DNA from: Yersinia massiliensis
GTDB taxonomy: Bacteria > Pseudomonadota > Gammaproteobacteria > Enterobacterales > Enterobacteriaceae
Direction: 5' to 3'
DNA length: 64,000 bases
Assembly: GCF_003048255.1 (NCBI RefSeq)
Contig: NZ_CP028487.1
Location: 2,418,001 to 2,482,000 of the forward strand
A model generated the notes under the pieces. That model made no database searches. It was not told where the DNA came from and was given only the letters and a program-made list of their open reading frames with translations. A program made the translations under genes and the position numbers. Below, in pieces: positions 39,106-48,500 of this stretch (position 1 is its first letter; the number at the start of each line of letters is the position of its first letter).

Positions 39106-39834
39106 ATGACCAAAATTGTTTTTGTGGAAGATGACCCGGAAGTCGGGAAACTGATTGCAGCCTATCTTGGCAAGCATGACATTGATGTATATGTAGAACC
39201 TCGCGGTGATACTGCACAAGCGGTCATTGAGCAGCAACAACCTGATTTGGTGCTGCTCGACATCATGTTGCCCGGTAAAGATGGGATGACGCTCTGCCGT
39301 GACCTACGGCCACACTATGATGGCCCAATTGTCTTATTAACCTCGCTAGACAGTGATATGAACCATATCCTGTCCCTTGAGATGGGCGCTAATGACTATA
39401 TTCTGAAAACTACCCCGCCCGCCGTACTGTTGGCAAGGCTGCGTTTGCACCTGCGCCAGCATAATCAGCAGCAGCCGAAGGACACCATTAGTCCACCACT
39501 GACTGGGCATAACGCGATTCACTTTGGCTTACTTTGTATCGACCCTGTCAATCGCCAAGTCAATCTTAGTGACGAGGAGATTACCCTATCGACCTCTGAT
39601 TTTGATTTGCTATGGGAGCTAGCAACCCATGCAGGCATCATTATGGATCGCGAAGCACTGCTGAAAAATTTGCGCGGGGTCAGTTATGACGGCATGGATC
39701 GTAGTATTGATGTCGCTATCTCACGTCTACGCCGTAAACTCTATGATAACGCTCTTGACCCCTTCAGAATAAAAACAGTGCGTAATAAGGGCTATCTATT
39801 CGCCCCCAATGCTTGGGAGTCGGTGCAGCAATGA
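39106..39834 (+). CDS. rstA: Response regulator RstA
   Basis: 242 residues from ATG 39106; the frame is open 12 codons upstream, but TKIVFVEDD is where RstA starts. OmpR/PhoB-family regulator: receiver domain about 1-120 with acidic pair in VEDD and phospho-Asp in LLDIMLPGKDG near residue 52, Thr/Ser in VLLTSLD near 80-86 and Lys in YILKT near 103; winged helix DNA-binding domain about 140-238 (DRSIDVAISRLRRKL). In E. coli it is PhoP-controlled and activates asr under acid stress. Here asr lies 3.1 kb downstream. It overlaps rstB by ATGA. Confidence 0.94.
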   Translation: MTKIVFVEDDPEVGKLIAAYLGKHDIDVYVEPRGDTAQAVIEQQQPDLVLLDIMLPGKDGMTLCRDLRPHYDGPIVLLTSLDSDMNHILSLEMGANDYILKTTPPAVLLARLRLHLRQHNQQQPKDTISPPLTGHNAIHFGLLCIDPVNRQVNLSDEEITLSTSDFDLLWELATHAGIIMDREALLKNLRGVSYDGMDRSIDVAISRLRRKLYDNALDPFRIKTVRNKGYLFAPNAWESVQQ

Positions 39835-41138
39835 GAAAGCTATTTATTCAGTTTTTCTTATTGCTATTTGTCTGTTTCATGGTGATGGCCATGCTGGTTG
39901 GGCTGGTTTATAAGGTCACAGCTGAACGCGCTGGACGGCAGTCATTGGATGACTTGATGAAAAGCTCCCTGTCATTAATGCGTAGTGAACTGCGGGAGAT
40001 ACCGCTCAAGGATTGGAACAAAACTATCGCGACATTGGATTTAAATCTTTCTTTTCAATTGCATATAGAACCTCTCGATAAACGAGATTTAGGTGAACGA
40101 TTAAATAAACGCCTACGCGCGGGCGAAATTATCGCTTTAGATGATGAATATACCTTTCTACAACGCATTCCCCGCAGTCATTATGTTCTCGCAGTAGGGC
40201 CGGTTCCCTATTTGTTCTATCTGCATCAAATGCGATTGTTAGATTTAGCGCTACTTATCCTAATTGGCATGTCGCTCGCTCTGCCCGTCTTTTTATGGAT
40301 GCGCCCCCACTGGAAAGATTTACTTAAATTGGAGAATGCAGCCCAGCGCTTGGGCGCGGGGCACCTTGATGAACGTACTCATTTTGATCCCACATCCAGT
40401 TTAAATCGCTTAGGATTAGCGTTTAACCAAATGGCGGATAACATCAGCAAATTAATTGTCAGTAAAAAAATGCTGATTGACGGAATTGCCCACGAACTAC
40501 GTACCCCACTGGTACGACTGCGTTACCGGTTAGCCATGAGTGATAACCTCACCGATAACGAGCAACAGGCACTAAATCATGACATTGGCCAGTTGGAAGC
40601 GTTGATTGACGAGTTATTAACTTATGCTCGCCTAGATCGCCCGCAGGTTACCCTCCATCTTGAACCTATTGATTTACCAAGCTGGCTCACGACAAAAGTC
40701 ATGGATATGCGCTTGATTCACCATGAACGAGAAATCGCGCTTGATATTCCGCATCGTGGCGATTTTGGCGTGGTTGATCTGCGCCTATTTGAGCGGGTAC
40801 TAGATAATTTAGTCAATAATGCGCTGCGGTACTCCAATCAACGTTTGCGGATTGGCCTGTGGTTTGATGGCGACAGTGCTTGTCTGCAAGTTGAAGATGA
40901 TGGCCCAGGTATCCCACTCGAAGAGCGCGCGCGCGTTTTTGAACCTTTTGTTCGTCTAGACCCCAGTCGAGATCGTGCAACGGGGGGATGTGGATTAGGG
41001 CTGGCCATCGTTCACTCGATTGCATTGGCTTATCAAGGGAGTATTTCCGTCGATGCCAGTTCATTAGGTGGAGCCAGTTTCCGCTTTTGCTGGCCAGTGA
41101 AAAATATTCACTCGCTGCCGATACCCCACAGTGAATAA
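39831..41138 (+). CDS. rstB: Sensor histidine kinase RstB
   Basis: 435 residues from ATG 39831, which overlaps the rstA stop. Layout: membrane helix about 10-30, periplasmic sensor of about 100 residues, second membrane helix about 137-157, HAMP, then DHp with the phospho-His in GIAHELRTPLVRLRYRL near residues 220-236, and a HATPase domain with DNLVNNALRY (N box), DDGPGI (G1) and GGCGLGLAI (G2). It phosphorylates RstA. In E. coli tus follows rstB; here an M32 carboxypeptidase gene follows instead. Confidence 0.94.
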   Translation: MRKLFIQFFLLLFVCFMVMAMLVGLVYKVTAERAGRQSLDDLMKSSLSLMRSELREIPLKDWNKTIATLDLNLSFQLHIEPLDKRDLGERLNKRLRAGEIIALDDEYTFLQRIPRSHYVLAVGPVPYLFYLHQMRLLDLALLILIGMSLALPVFLWMRPHWKDLLKLENAAQRLGAGHLDERTHFDPTSSLNRLGLAFNQMADNISKLIVSKKMLIDGIAHELRTPLVRLRYRLAMSDNLTDNEQQALNHDIGQLEALIDELLTYARLDRPQVTLHLEPIDLPSWLTTKVMDMRLIHHEREIALDIPHRGDFGVVDLRLFERVLDNLVNNALRYSNQRLRIGLWFDGDSACLQVEDDGPGIPLEERARVFEPFVRLDPSRDRATGGCGLGLAIVHSIALAYQGSISVDASSLGGASFRFCWPVKNIHSLPIPHSE

Positions 41139-41192
41139 AGCGATTAACGCACTTATCCACAATAAAACCAGTTCCGATTTATGGAGTTTTCT

Positions 41193-42674
41193 ATGACCAC
41201 TGCTTATCAGCATCTGTGTAAGACTTTCACTCGCCTTTCTCGTTTCGAACATTTGTCGGCCGTTGCTGGATGGGATATGCAGACCATGATGCCAGCTAAA
41301 GGCAATGTGGCCCGCGCTGAAGCGATGGCGGAACTGAATGTGTTACAGCATCAGATTCTAACGGCCAAAGAAGTCGGTGAATGGTTAAAACAAGCAGAGC
41401 ATGACGTTCTCAATGACATTGAGCAGGCGAATTTGCGCGAAATGCAGCGCCATTACCACAATGCAGCGTTGTTACCTGAGGCGCTGGTTGAGGCAAAATC
41501 ATTGGCTGGTGCTAAATGTGAACATGCATGGCGTCAACAACGTATTGCGAACGACTGGCAGGGCTTTGCAGAAAACCTTCGTGAAGTAGTCAAACTGAGT
41601 CGTGAAGAAGCGGCTATCCGTGCTCAAGCTGCTAGCACATCAGGTTATGATGCTCTCCTCAATTTGTATGAGCCTGGGACAACCAGTGCCGATTTAGACC
41701 GTATATTTGGTGATCTTAAACAATGGTTACCTGCGCTCTTGCAGAAAGTTAGCGCAAAGCAAGCCAATGAAGCATGCCTAATCCCACAAGGGCCATTTGA
41801 TCTGACGAAACAGCGCCAATTAGGGCTGAGTGTCATGAAAGTGCTGGGTTTTGACTTTGACGGCGGCCGAGTAGATGTCAGTGTTCACCCCTTCTGCGGT
41901 GGCGTACCTCAAGATGTTCGAATCACCACTCGCTATAATGAACAGGAATTTCTCAGTGCATTAATGGGGATCGTACACGAAACAGGCCATGCACGTTACG
42001 AGCAAAATCTACCACGTGAATGGTTAGGGCAACCCATCTCTCATGCGCGTTCAACTGCCATTCACGAATCCCAAAGCTTGCTGTTTGAGATGCAATTGGC
42101 TCGCAGCAACGAATTCTTGCAAGTCATTCGTCCACTCGTGATTCAACAATTTGGTGAGCAACCAGCCTTGCAGGAACAGAACTTCATTGCCTTAAACCAG
42201 CGCGTCAAGACAGGATTCATCCGTGTTGATGCCGACGAGGTAAGCTACCCTGCTCATGTGATCTTGCGCTATGAGATTGAAAAGGCTTTGATCGGTGGTG
42301 ATATTGAAGTGGACGATATCCCCGCACTCTGGAATGAAAAGATGCAGCAATATCTCGGGATAAACACGGAAGGTAACTACCGTAATGGCTGCATGCAAGA
42401 TATCCACTGGACAGACGGTGCGTTCGGTTATTTCCCAACTTATACCTTGGGTGCAATGTATGCAGCGCAATTATTCCAATCTGCCCGTGATGCTATCCCA
42501 GAGCTAGATCAGCACATCGCTAATGGTGACCTCAGCCCCCTATTCAACTGGTTACAACAGAATATCTGGCAACATGGCAGCCGTTATTCAACAGCTGAGC
42601 TGATTACCCAAGCGACGGGGGAATCGCTTAATCCACGATTTTTCCGCCAGCATTTAGAACGTCGCTATTTGTAA
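41193..42674 (+). CDS. Carboxypeptidase Taq family metallopeptidase (M32)
   Basis: 493 residues from ATG 41193, with GGAG 6 nt upstream; an in-frame ATG four codons earlier lacks this. The M32 zinc motif HETGH is present in GIVHETGHARYEQ near residues 257-269, followed by the downstream Glu in STAIHESQSLLFE near 287-299. Family landmarks DVRITTRY (about 242-249) and GYFPTYTLG (about 411-419) are also seen. It is a cytoplasmic, probably dimeric enzyme removing C-terminal residues from peptides. Length is typical. It follows rstB by 54 bp on the same strand; co-transcription is possible. An intrinsic-type hairpin follows. Confidence 0.92.
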   Translation: MTTAYQHLCKTFTRLSRFEHLSAVAGWDMQTMMPAKGNVARAEAMAELNVLQHQILTAKEVGEWLKQAEHDVLNDIEQANLREMQRHYHNAALLPEALVEAKSLAGAKCEHAWRQQRIANDWQGFAENLREVVKLSREEAAIRAQAASTSGYDALLNLYEPGTTSADLDRIFGDLKQWLPALLQKVSAKQANEACLIPQGPFDLTKQRQLGLSVMKVLGFDFDGGRVDVSVHPFCGGVPQDVRITTRYNEQEFLSALMGIVHETGHARYEQNLPREWLGQPISHARSTAIHESQSLLFEMQLARSNEFLQVIRPLVIQQFGEQPALQEQNFIALNQRVKTGFIRVDADEVSYPAHVILRYEIEKALIGGDIEVDDIPALWNEKMQQYLGINTEGNYRNGCMQDIHWTDGAFGYFPTYTLGAMYAAQLFQSARDAIPELDQHIANGDLSPLFNWLQQNIWQHGSRYSTAELITQATGESLNPRFFRQHLERRYL

Positions 42675-42695
42675 TCCTTAGGGTATCGATACCTA

Positions 42696-42725
42696 CCCGA
42701 TCTTGAGTTTAAGGTCGGGCCTTTT
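42696..42725 (+). terminator. Terminator-like hairpin after the M32 gene
   Basis: CCCGATCTT (42696-42704) pairs with AAGGTCGGG (42711-42719), 9 bp with one wobble and a 6-nt loop, then CCTTTT. It lies 21 bp after the stop. Confidence 0.65.
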
Positions 42726-42805
42726 CACACTGCAAAGCCCAAATTTCACAGTACGTTCAAACGATATCGTTGTTGCATAGAGTATTTTTTTTAAAAAACA
42801 TATAT

Positions 42806-42819
42806 TGTATGTTGTAACT
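42806..42819 (+). promoter_or_regulatory. Candidate RstA box upstream of asr
   Basis: TGTATGTTGTAACT matches 8 of 12 fixed positions of the E. coli RstA box TACATNTNGTTACA. It lies 158 bp before the asr ATG, within an AT-rich promoter-like region. Regulation of asr by RstA is known in E. coli; the site here is only a partial match. Confidence 0.35.
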
Positions 42820-42977
42820 AAAATGGCAAAAAAGAAGCAGCTGATGAAATATCTTCTTCTGTACAATCGGTTACAAGCCGAAACCAATGACTCACGGAAG
42901 CAATGACTGAATTCCCCTACTCTTATTTCAACGACCCAACGGGGCCGATATACAAACAGAACACTGAGGATTAAATC

Positions 42978-43259
42978 ATGAAAACAGTACTCGCTCTGAT
43001 TGTTGCTGCATCTTTGGGTATGTCTTCTTTGGCATTCGCCGCTGATACCGTTGCTCCACCTGCCGCGCCAATGGCGACAGCACCAGCAGCGCATAGCGCC
43101 CCAGTAAAAACAATGCATCACAAGAAAGCTAAAAAAACCGACTCGATGAAAAAAATGGATAAAACGGCCCCTGCTCAAAAAGCACAGGCTGCCCAAAAAC
43201 ATCATAAGAAAGCGACACACAGCAAGTCTGCTCCGGCCGTTGTACCAGCCGGAAAATAA
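42978..43259 (+). CDS. asr: Acid shock protein Asr
   Basis: 93-residue periplasmic acid-shock protein. The signal peptide ([20 protein letters not shown]) is cut near residue 21-22. The mature chain is Ala/Pro- then Lys/His-rich, with repeated HHKKA and [14 protein letters not shown] elements, no Trp and little hydrophobic content: the disordered, strongly basic layout of Asr. E. coli Asr (102 residues) acts as a chaperone-like protectant at low pH and is induced through RstAB. It sits beside the rstAB/M32 block and upstream of ydgU and ydgD, the E. coli order. A terminator lies 66 bp downstream. Confidence 0.92.
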   Translation: MKTVLALIVAASLGMSSLAFAADTVAPPAAPMATAPAAHSAPVKTMHHKKAKKTDSMKKMDKTAPAQKAQAAQKHHKKATHSKSAPAVVPAGK

Positions 43260-43325
43260 CAGCACTTAACTTGAGAAGGCTGACATAAGCTCTTCGCAAG
43301 CCACCTGCAACAGCTGATTCACACG

Positions 43326-43350
43326 ACACCCGGTTTACCGGGTGTTTTTT
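43326..43350 (+). terminator. Intrinsic terminator between asr and the ydgU-like gene
   Basis: ACACCCGG (43326-43333) pairs with CCGGGTGT (43338-43345) around TTTA, then six T. It would end the asr transcript before the microprotein gene unless read through. Confidence 0.9.
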
Positions 43351-43366
43351 ATCAGGAGTGCTGATA

Positions 43367-43447
43367 ATGCTGCGTCGTTATTTATTCGAAATCACATTGG
43401 CAACATTAGTGATGTGTGGTCTGGTCACACTGTTTTTCTATTTATAG
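43367..43447 (+). CDS. ydgU: YdgU-like membrane microprotein, 26 residues
   Basis: A 26-codon frame beginning ATG 43367, with AGGAG 8 nt upstream. It has two Arg near the start (MLRRY), then one hydrophobic helix (LATLVMCGLVTLFFYL), giving a single-pass N-in topology. In E. coli the microprotein gene ydgU lies directly downstream of asr, so the position supports this name; I cannot confirm residue identity. A terminator 17 bp upstream means expression depends on read-through or a separate promoter. Confidence 0.6.
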   Translation: MLRRYLFEITLATLVMCGLVTLFFYL

Positions 43448-43630
43448 CCAGATAAGCCGTATGTTGTTAAAAAAATTATCGAAAAATCAATTGCTGACAA
43501 CACACAGCATGGTTAATTATGTCTATAGTTAGCGGGAGCAAAACCTGTGATGACCCGCATTAGCTGCAAGATAGCAGTGGCGTTACTGGATATCCTCTTA
43601 GTCAGAACATAAAGGCAAGGCTAATCATTT

Positions 43631-44479
43631 ATGCGTTTAACTTCGTTGTTACTTTTGAGTCTATTACCTCTTTCTGTTTCAACAGCTTATGCCCTCCCTT
43701 CAGCGGATAAATCAGACAATGACAATTCGATTGCTGATCAAACCACACTCTTCTTCGGTAAAGATGATCGAACAGCAATCACCAGTAGCGCTGAATGGCC
43801 GTGGCAGGCAATCGGACAAATCGAAACTGCCAGTGGTAATCTTTGTACTGCGACATTGATATCCCCTCGGTTGGCGCTCACCGCAGGGCATTGTGTGTTA
43901 GCCCCGCCGGGTAAGATTGATCCCGCCATCGCCTTACGATTTATTTCCCATAATGGACAATGGAAGTATCAAATAACCAAACTAGAGACATTGGTTGATG
44001 CTAAGTTGGGGAAAAAGCTTAAACCTGATGGTGATGGTTGGATAGTTCCCCCTGCTGCTGCCGCTTATGATTTTGCGCTTATTCGTTTAACGGCAAAAAA
44101 ACCGGTTCCGATTAAGCCATTGCCTTTGTGGAACGGAACTGCCAATGAACTCACTCAGGCGCTTAAACAAGTGAAGCGTAAGATAACTCAGGCGGGTTAC
44201 CCTCTCGACCATCTGGATACACTCTATAGTCATGAGGATTGTTTGGTGACCGGTTGGGCGCAGCAAGGCGTGCTGTCACACCAATGTGATACATTGCCCG
44301 GCGATAGTGGCTCGCCACTCATACTAAAGAACGGCGAGAATTGGTCTTTGATTGCGATCCAAAGTTCCGCACCCGCCGCTAAAGACCGCTATCTAGCCGA
44401 TAACCGAGCATTGGCCGTCACTGCCATCAAAGGCCGGTTAAAGACGGTAATCGACAAAGCAGCCAAGGCTGCAAAGTAA
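43631..44479 (+). CDS. ydgD: Trypsin-like serine protease YdgD (S1 family)
   Basis: 282-residue exported protease (E. coli YdgD 273). The signal peptide ends near residue 21 (STAYA). The S1 catalytic triad is complete: His in LTAGHCVL near residue 84, Asp in AYDFALIRL near 146 and Ser in PGDSGSPLI near 226. Paired Cys around the His and Ser loops suggest disulfides. It should be periplasmic. No substrate is known. It follows asr and the ydgU-like gene in the E. coli order. Confidence 0.9.
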   Translation: MRLTSLLLLSLLPLSVSTAYALPSADKSDNDNSIADQTTLFFGKDDRTAITSSAEWPWQAIGQIETASGNLCTATLISPRLALTAGHCVLAPPGKIDPAIALRFISHNGQWKYQITKLETLVDAKLGKKLKPDGDGWIVPPAAAAYDFALIRLTAKKPVPIKPLPLWNGTANELTQALKQVKRKITQAGYPLDHLDTLYSHEDCLVTGWAQQGVLSHQCDTLPGDSGSPLILKNGENWSLIAIQSSAPAAKDRYLADNRALAVTAIKGRLKTVIDKAAKAAK

Positions 44480-44519
44480 ATCTTGCTATCAATAGGGCCA
44501 AGATAGTGAGCTTTTAGTA

Positions 44520-44843
44520 TTACCCTTTACTGGTAGATTGGGACTCTTGATTGAATTTAAAAACAAAAGTCCCTCCTAACGCTGCGGCATATCGACTTAA
44601 CGTCGTTAAATTTGGCGAAATAATGCCTTTTTCCATTCGGCTGATATTTTGCTTTTTAAGCCCCGCCCGTTGAGCAACCTCTTCTTGCGTGAGATTGCAT
44701 TGCTGACGAGCTGTTTTCAGCTCAGTCATCATGGCTTGTCGAATCTGCAAATCGCTATAGGCCTCATTAACTTGAGGATGAGTTAGCGCGACAGCTTTAA
44801 CTTCTGAAAATGGAATAAGGTCAAAATCATCTTGCTTCTTCAT
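44520..44843 (-). CDS. XRE-family antitoxin of a HigBA-like pair
   Basis: 107 residues. The C-terminal half is a helix-turn-helix of the Xre type (LTQEEVAQRAGLKKQNISRM near residues 50-69, followed by PNLTTLSRYAAALGG). The N-terminal half has an acidic/helical character and likely wraps the toxin. It overlaps the toxin gene by ATGA, with the toxin first, the HigBA order. It probably represses its own promoter. ATG at 44843 follows AAACGGAGAT. Confidence 0.85.
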   Translation of the reverse strand: MKKQDDFDLIPFSEVKAVALTHPQVNEAYSDLQIRQAMMTELKTARQQCNLTQEEVAQRAGLKKQNISRMEKGIISPNLTTLSRYAAALGGTFVFKFNQESQSTSKG

Positions 44844-45169
44844 GGCTGCAATCTCCGTTTGAGTTCCTTCATACGCTGATAGGCCAGTATCAGTGTCCTT
44901 CTTGGTGTTTTTTGCGTCTTCTTTTGTAAAAAATGAATGATATAAACCTGCCGATCCGCCTGATGAAAGAAAAATCCTCGACCAAGCCCCTCACGCGCGG
45001 TGACGCGCAGTTCTTTTAGACCCCGCCCAATATCGCGAATCTCTGGTTCTCTAAGCTCATGACCAAAAGCTTCAAGTTCATCCATAGCCTTAATCAAGGC
45101 TGCCTGTATGCCGACCGGCAATTTAACTAACTCTCTCTGCGCTAATCTCAACAAACTAATGTCATACAT
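44840..45169 (-). CDS. RelE/HigB-like toxin (phage Gp49-like family)
   Basis: 109 residues from ATG 45169. The frame is open to a GTG at 45211, but the MYDISLLRLAQRELVKLP start corresponds to the first strand and helix of RelE/ParE toxins and a GGAG lies 12 nt upstream. Also seen: IRDIGRGLKELRV near 45-57, RGFFFH near 64-69 and KKTQKTPRRTLILAYQRM near 82-99, the basic strand and helix that carry RNA-contacting residues in the family. It is predicted to cleave mRNA on ribosomes when free of antitoxin. It is paired with the XRE gene downstream. Confidence 0.82.
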   Translation of the reverse strand: MYDISLLRLAQRELVKLPVGIQAALIKAMDELEAFGHELREPEIRDIGRGLKELRVTAREGLGRGFFFHQADRQVYIIHFLQKKTQKTPRRTLILAYQRMKELKRRLQP

Positions 45170-45455
45170 ACGCCATCCATGCTCCGGAAAAAACTCTACC
45201 AAACTCACCACGGGTAATCAAATATGGTGACCTAAAATCAGACAAACTTTGAACAAGCCGCTAATTTTCAAAGGCAGATATACCGGTAAATCACGAGGCT
45301 GAGCAATAACACTTTGGCTGTTAAGGAGAGTAATGTTAGAACACTCGATATGCTGCGCATCAAGAATGCAAAATTGCATCAGTTACATATAATCTGGATA
45401 TATAACCCATTGGATGTATTAAGTTAACAGAGAATTTGGTGGGGGCTTAATACAT

Positions 45456-45500
45456 AAAAAAAACCCGTATTCAGCTCAATTAATGGCACAAATACGGGTT
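45456..45500 (-). terminator. Intrinsic terminator of hrpA
   Basis: AACCCGTATT (45462-45471) pairs with AATACGGGTT (45491-45500). On the minus strand it runs into eight U (45463-45456). It lies 15 bp beyond the hrpA stop. The remaining 285 bp up to the toxin gene hold only its promoter region; no other element was recognised. Confidence 0.88.
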
Positions 45501-45515
45501 GATTTTCATCATCTA

Positions 45516-48500
45516 TCAGGCTGAAAGTTGCTCCATCGTTTGGAGGATACGTTTATCAGAAATAGGGTAAAGCGTCCCGAGCTGTTGGGCGAATAAGCTG
45601 ACACGTAGCTCTTCAATCATCCAACGAACTTCTTTCACATCATCATCTTGCTGGCGTTTGGGTGGTAGTTTAGTGAGCCATTGCTGCCACATCTGTTGTA
45701 CATGCTCTATGCGTTGCATTTGTGCTCGATCACGATGGGGGTCAATCGCCAGTTTTTCCATACGACGTTCGATAGCTTGCAAGTAACGCAAGGTATCTGG
45801 TAAACGCTTCCAGCCATTATTGGTCACAAACCCACGATAAATCAGCCCACCTAGTTGTGCTTTGATATCAGAGAGTGCCAATGCCTGTGAGATATCTACC
45901 CGCCCTTTCAACCGCTTGTTAATACTGAATACCGTGGTCAGAATCTGTTCAACTTGTTTGGCGATTTCGACAACTGTTTCATTAAGTTCAGCGCGAACCT
46001 TTTCCTGTAACCGTGCAAAATCAGCTTCTTGCCACACTGGCCCGCCATACTGAGCGACCAATTTATCCACCCCGCAAGCGATGCAATCATCAATCAGATC
46101 CATCACTTTGCCATAAGTATTGAAATATAAGCCGAGTTTGGATTTGTTCGGCAGCTTTTCATGTAGATACTTAATTGGCGAAGGGATATTAAGTAGCAAT
46201 AACCGCCGAGTGCCTTGCCACATGGCCTGTTGCTGTTGGGCTTCAGTATCAAACAAGCGGATGGCGACACTGTCTTTCTCATCCACCAGTGCTGGATAAG
46301 CTTTGACCTCATACCCACCACGGCGTTGTTGATAGCAGATGGGAAGATCGCCAAAACTCCAGATATGTAAGTCATTTTGTTCGATACCGTCATCGGCAAC
46401 CGCCGAAAGGGTTTCCTGCACTTTGGCTTGTAGCTGTAGTTTCAAAGCAGCCAGATCTTTACCTTCGCGCAGTATGCGGTTTTTATCATCCAATACACGG
46501 AAAGTTATTTTTAGGTGATCAGGTACCTGATCCCATTGCCAACTATCACGTGACACTGTCACACCAGTCATTCGCCGTAACTCACGTTCTAAAGCATCTA
46601 ACAGATCCGTTTCCAGTGGCGTGACCCGAGCAAGGAAAGCTTCTGCGTAGTTAGGGGCGGGAACAAAATTGCGCCGCACTGGCTTCGGCAATGATTTGAT
46701 CAACGCTATCACCAACTCTCGTCGTATACCTGGAATCTGCCAATCAAAGCCCTGTTCTTGCACCTGGTTTAGAATCGGCAACGGAATATGAACCGTGACC
46801 CCATCAGCATCCGTGCCCGGTTCAAATTGATAAGAAAGTCTCAGCTTGAGATCGCCTTGATACCAAAAGTTGGGATAGTCCAACGGATTAACTTTGTTCG
46901 CACCATCCTTGATAAGCATGGTTTTTTCAAAGTTCAGCAACTCCGGTTGCGTTTGGCTGGTTTTTTTCCACCAATTGTCAAAGTGACGAGCAGAAATAAC
47001 CTCCCGACCAATTCGCTGATCATAGAAGTTAAACAATGTCTCATCATCGACCAGAATGTCACGCCGACGAGATTTGTGTTCGAGCTCTTCAACCTCAGCC
47101 AGCAACTTGAGGTTAGCGCGGAAGAAGGCATGGCGCGTTTGCCAATCCCCCTCAACCAACCCATGGCGGATGAATAACTCACGGCAAAGTGGCGGATCTA
47201 TCGGGCCATAATTAATTTTACGCTCAGTGACTATGGGTAAACCAAATAAGGTGACCTTCTCACTCGCCATCACCGCGCCCTGCGCCTTCTCCCAGTGGGG
47301 ATCACTATAATGGTGCTTCACCAAATGCTGCGCTAAAGGCTCTATCCATTCCGGCTCAATACGCGCTGCAATACGGCCCCATAATCGGCTAGTTTCAACC
47401 AATTCAGCCACCATGGACCATTTCGGTGGTTTTTTGAATAGCCCAGAACCCGGGAAGATAGCGAATCGCGCATTACGTGCGCCGGTGTACTCTTGCTTAT
47501 CGACATCTTTCTGGCCAATGTGAGATAGCAAACCCGTTAATATCGCGGTATGCACGCTACGGTAATCCGCAGCAACACTATTCACCGGAATCCCCAGTTC
47601 CTTCACCACCTGACGCAGTTGGGTGTAAATATCTTGCCACTCACGCACACGCAAATAGTTCAGGAAATCACTGCGACATAATTTGCGAAACTGTGCTGAG
47701 GACAGCTCTTTTTGCTGCTCTTTCAGGTAATCCCACAGATTAACAAAGGCAAGGAAATCAGAGTCTTTATCTGCAAAACGACGGTGTTTCTCATCCGATG
47801 CCTGCTGTTTATCCATCGGGCGCTCGCGAGGATCTTGGATCGATAATGCCGATGTGATAATCATCAGTTCGCGCACACTGCCACTTCGCTGCGCTTCCAG
47901 CACCATTCTTGCCAAACGCGGGTCGACCGGTAATTGCGCGAGTTGACGGCCTAACGGAGTCAATTGTTGATGCCCGTTTTCGGCAGTTTTTATCGCACCT
48001 AATTCTTCTAACAGCCGGACACCATCCTGAATATTGCGCTTATCTGGGGCTTCCACAAACGGGAATGCCGCAATATCCCCTAGGCCCAGTGACGTCATTT
48101 GTAAAATAACAGATGCTAAGTTAGTACGCAGAATTTCCGGATCAGTAAATTCAGGACGTGAGAGGAAATCTTGTTCGGAATAGAGGCGTATACAGATGCC
48201 GTCTGAGACACGCCCGCAGCGGCCCTTACGTTGATTCGCTGACGCTTGAGAAACCGGCTCAATCGGTAATCGTTGCACTTTAGTACGGAAGCTATAGCGG
48301 CTAATACGTGCGGTACCGGGATCGATAACATATTTGATACCCGGCACTGTCAGCGAGGTTTCAGCCACGTTGGTCGCCAGTACAATTCGCCGCCCATGGT
48401 GAGACTGAAACACTCTATTCTGCTCACTATTGGATAAACGCGCATAGAGCGGCAGTACTTCGGTATGTGGCAGGTTTTGCTTCATCAGCGCATCAGCGGT

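Noticed and set aside
42693..43265. 190-codon minus-strand frame opposite asr
   Set aside because: It is a shadow of the Lys/Ala-rich asr gene and also crosses the promoter; composition and signal peptide support asr on the plus strand.
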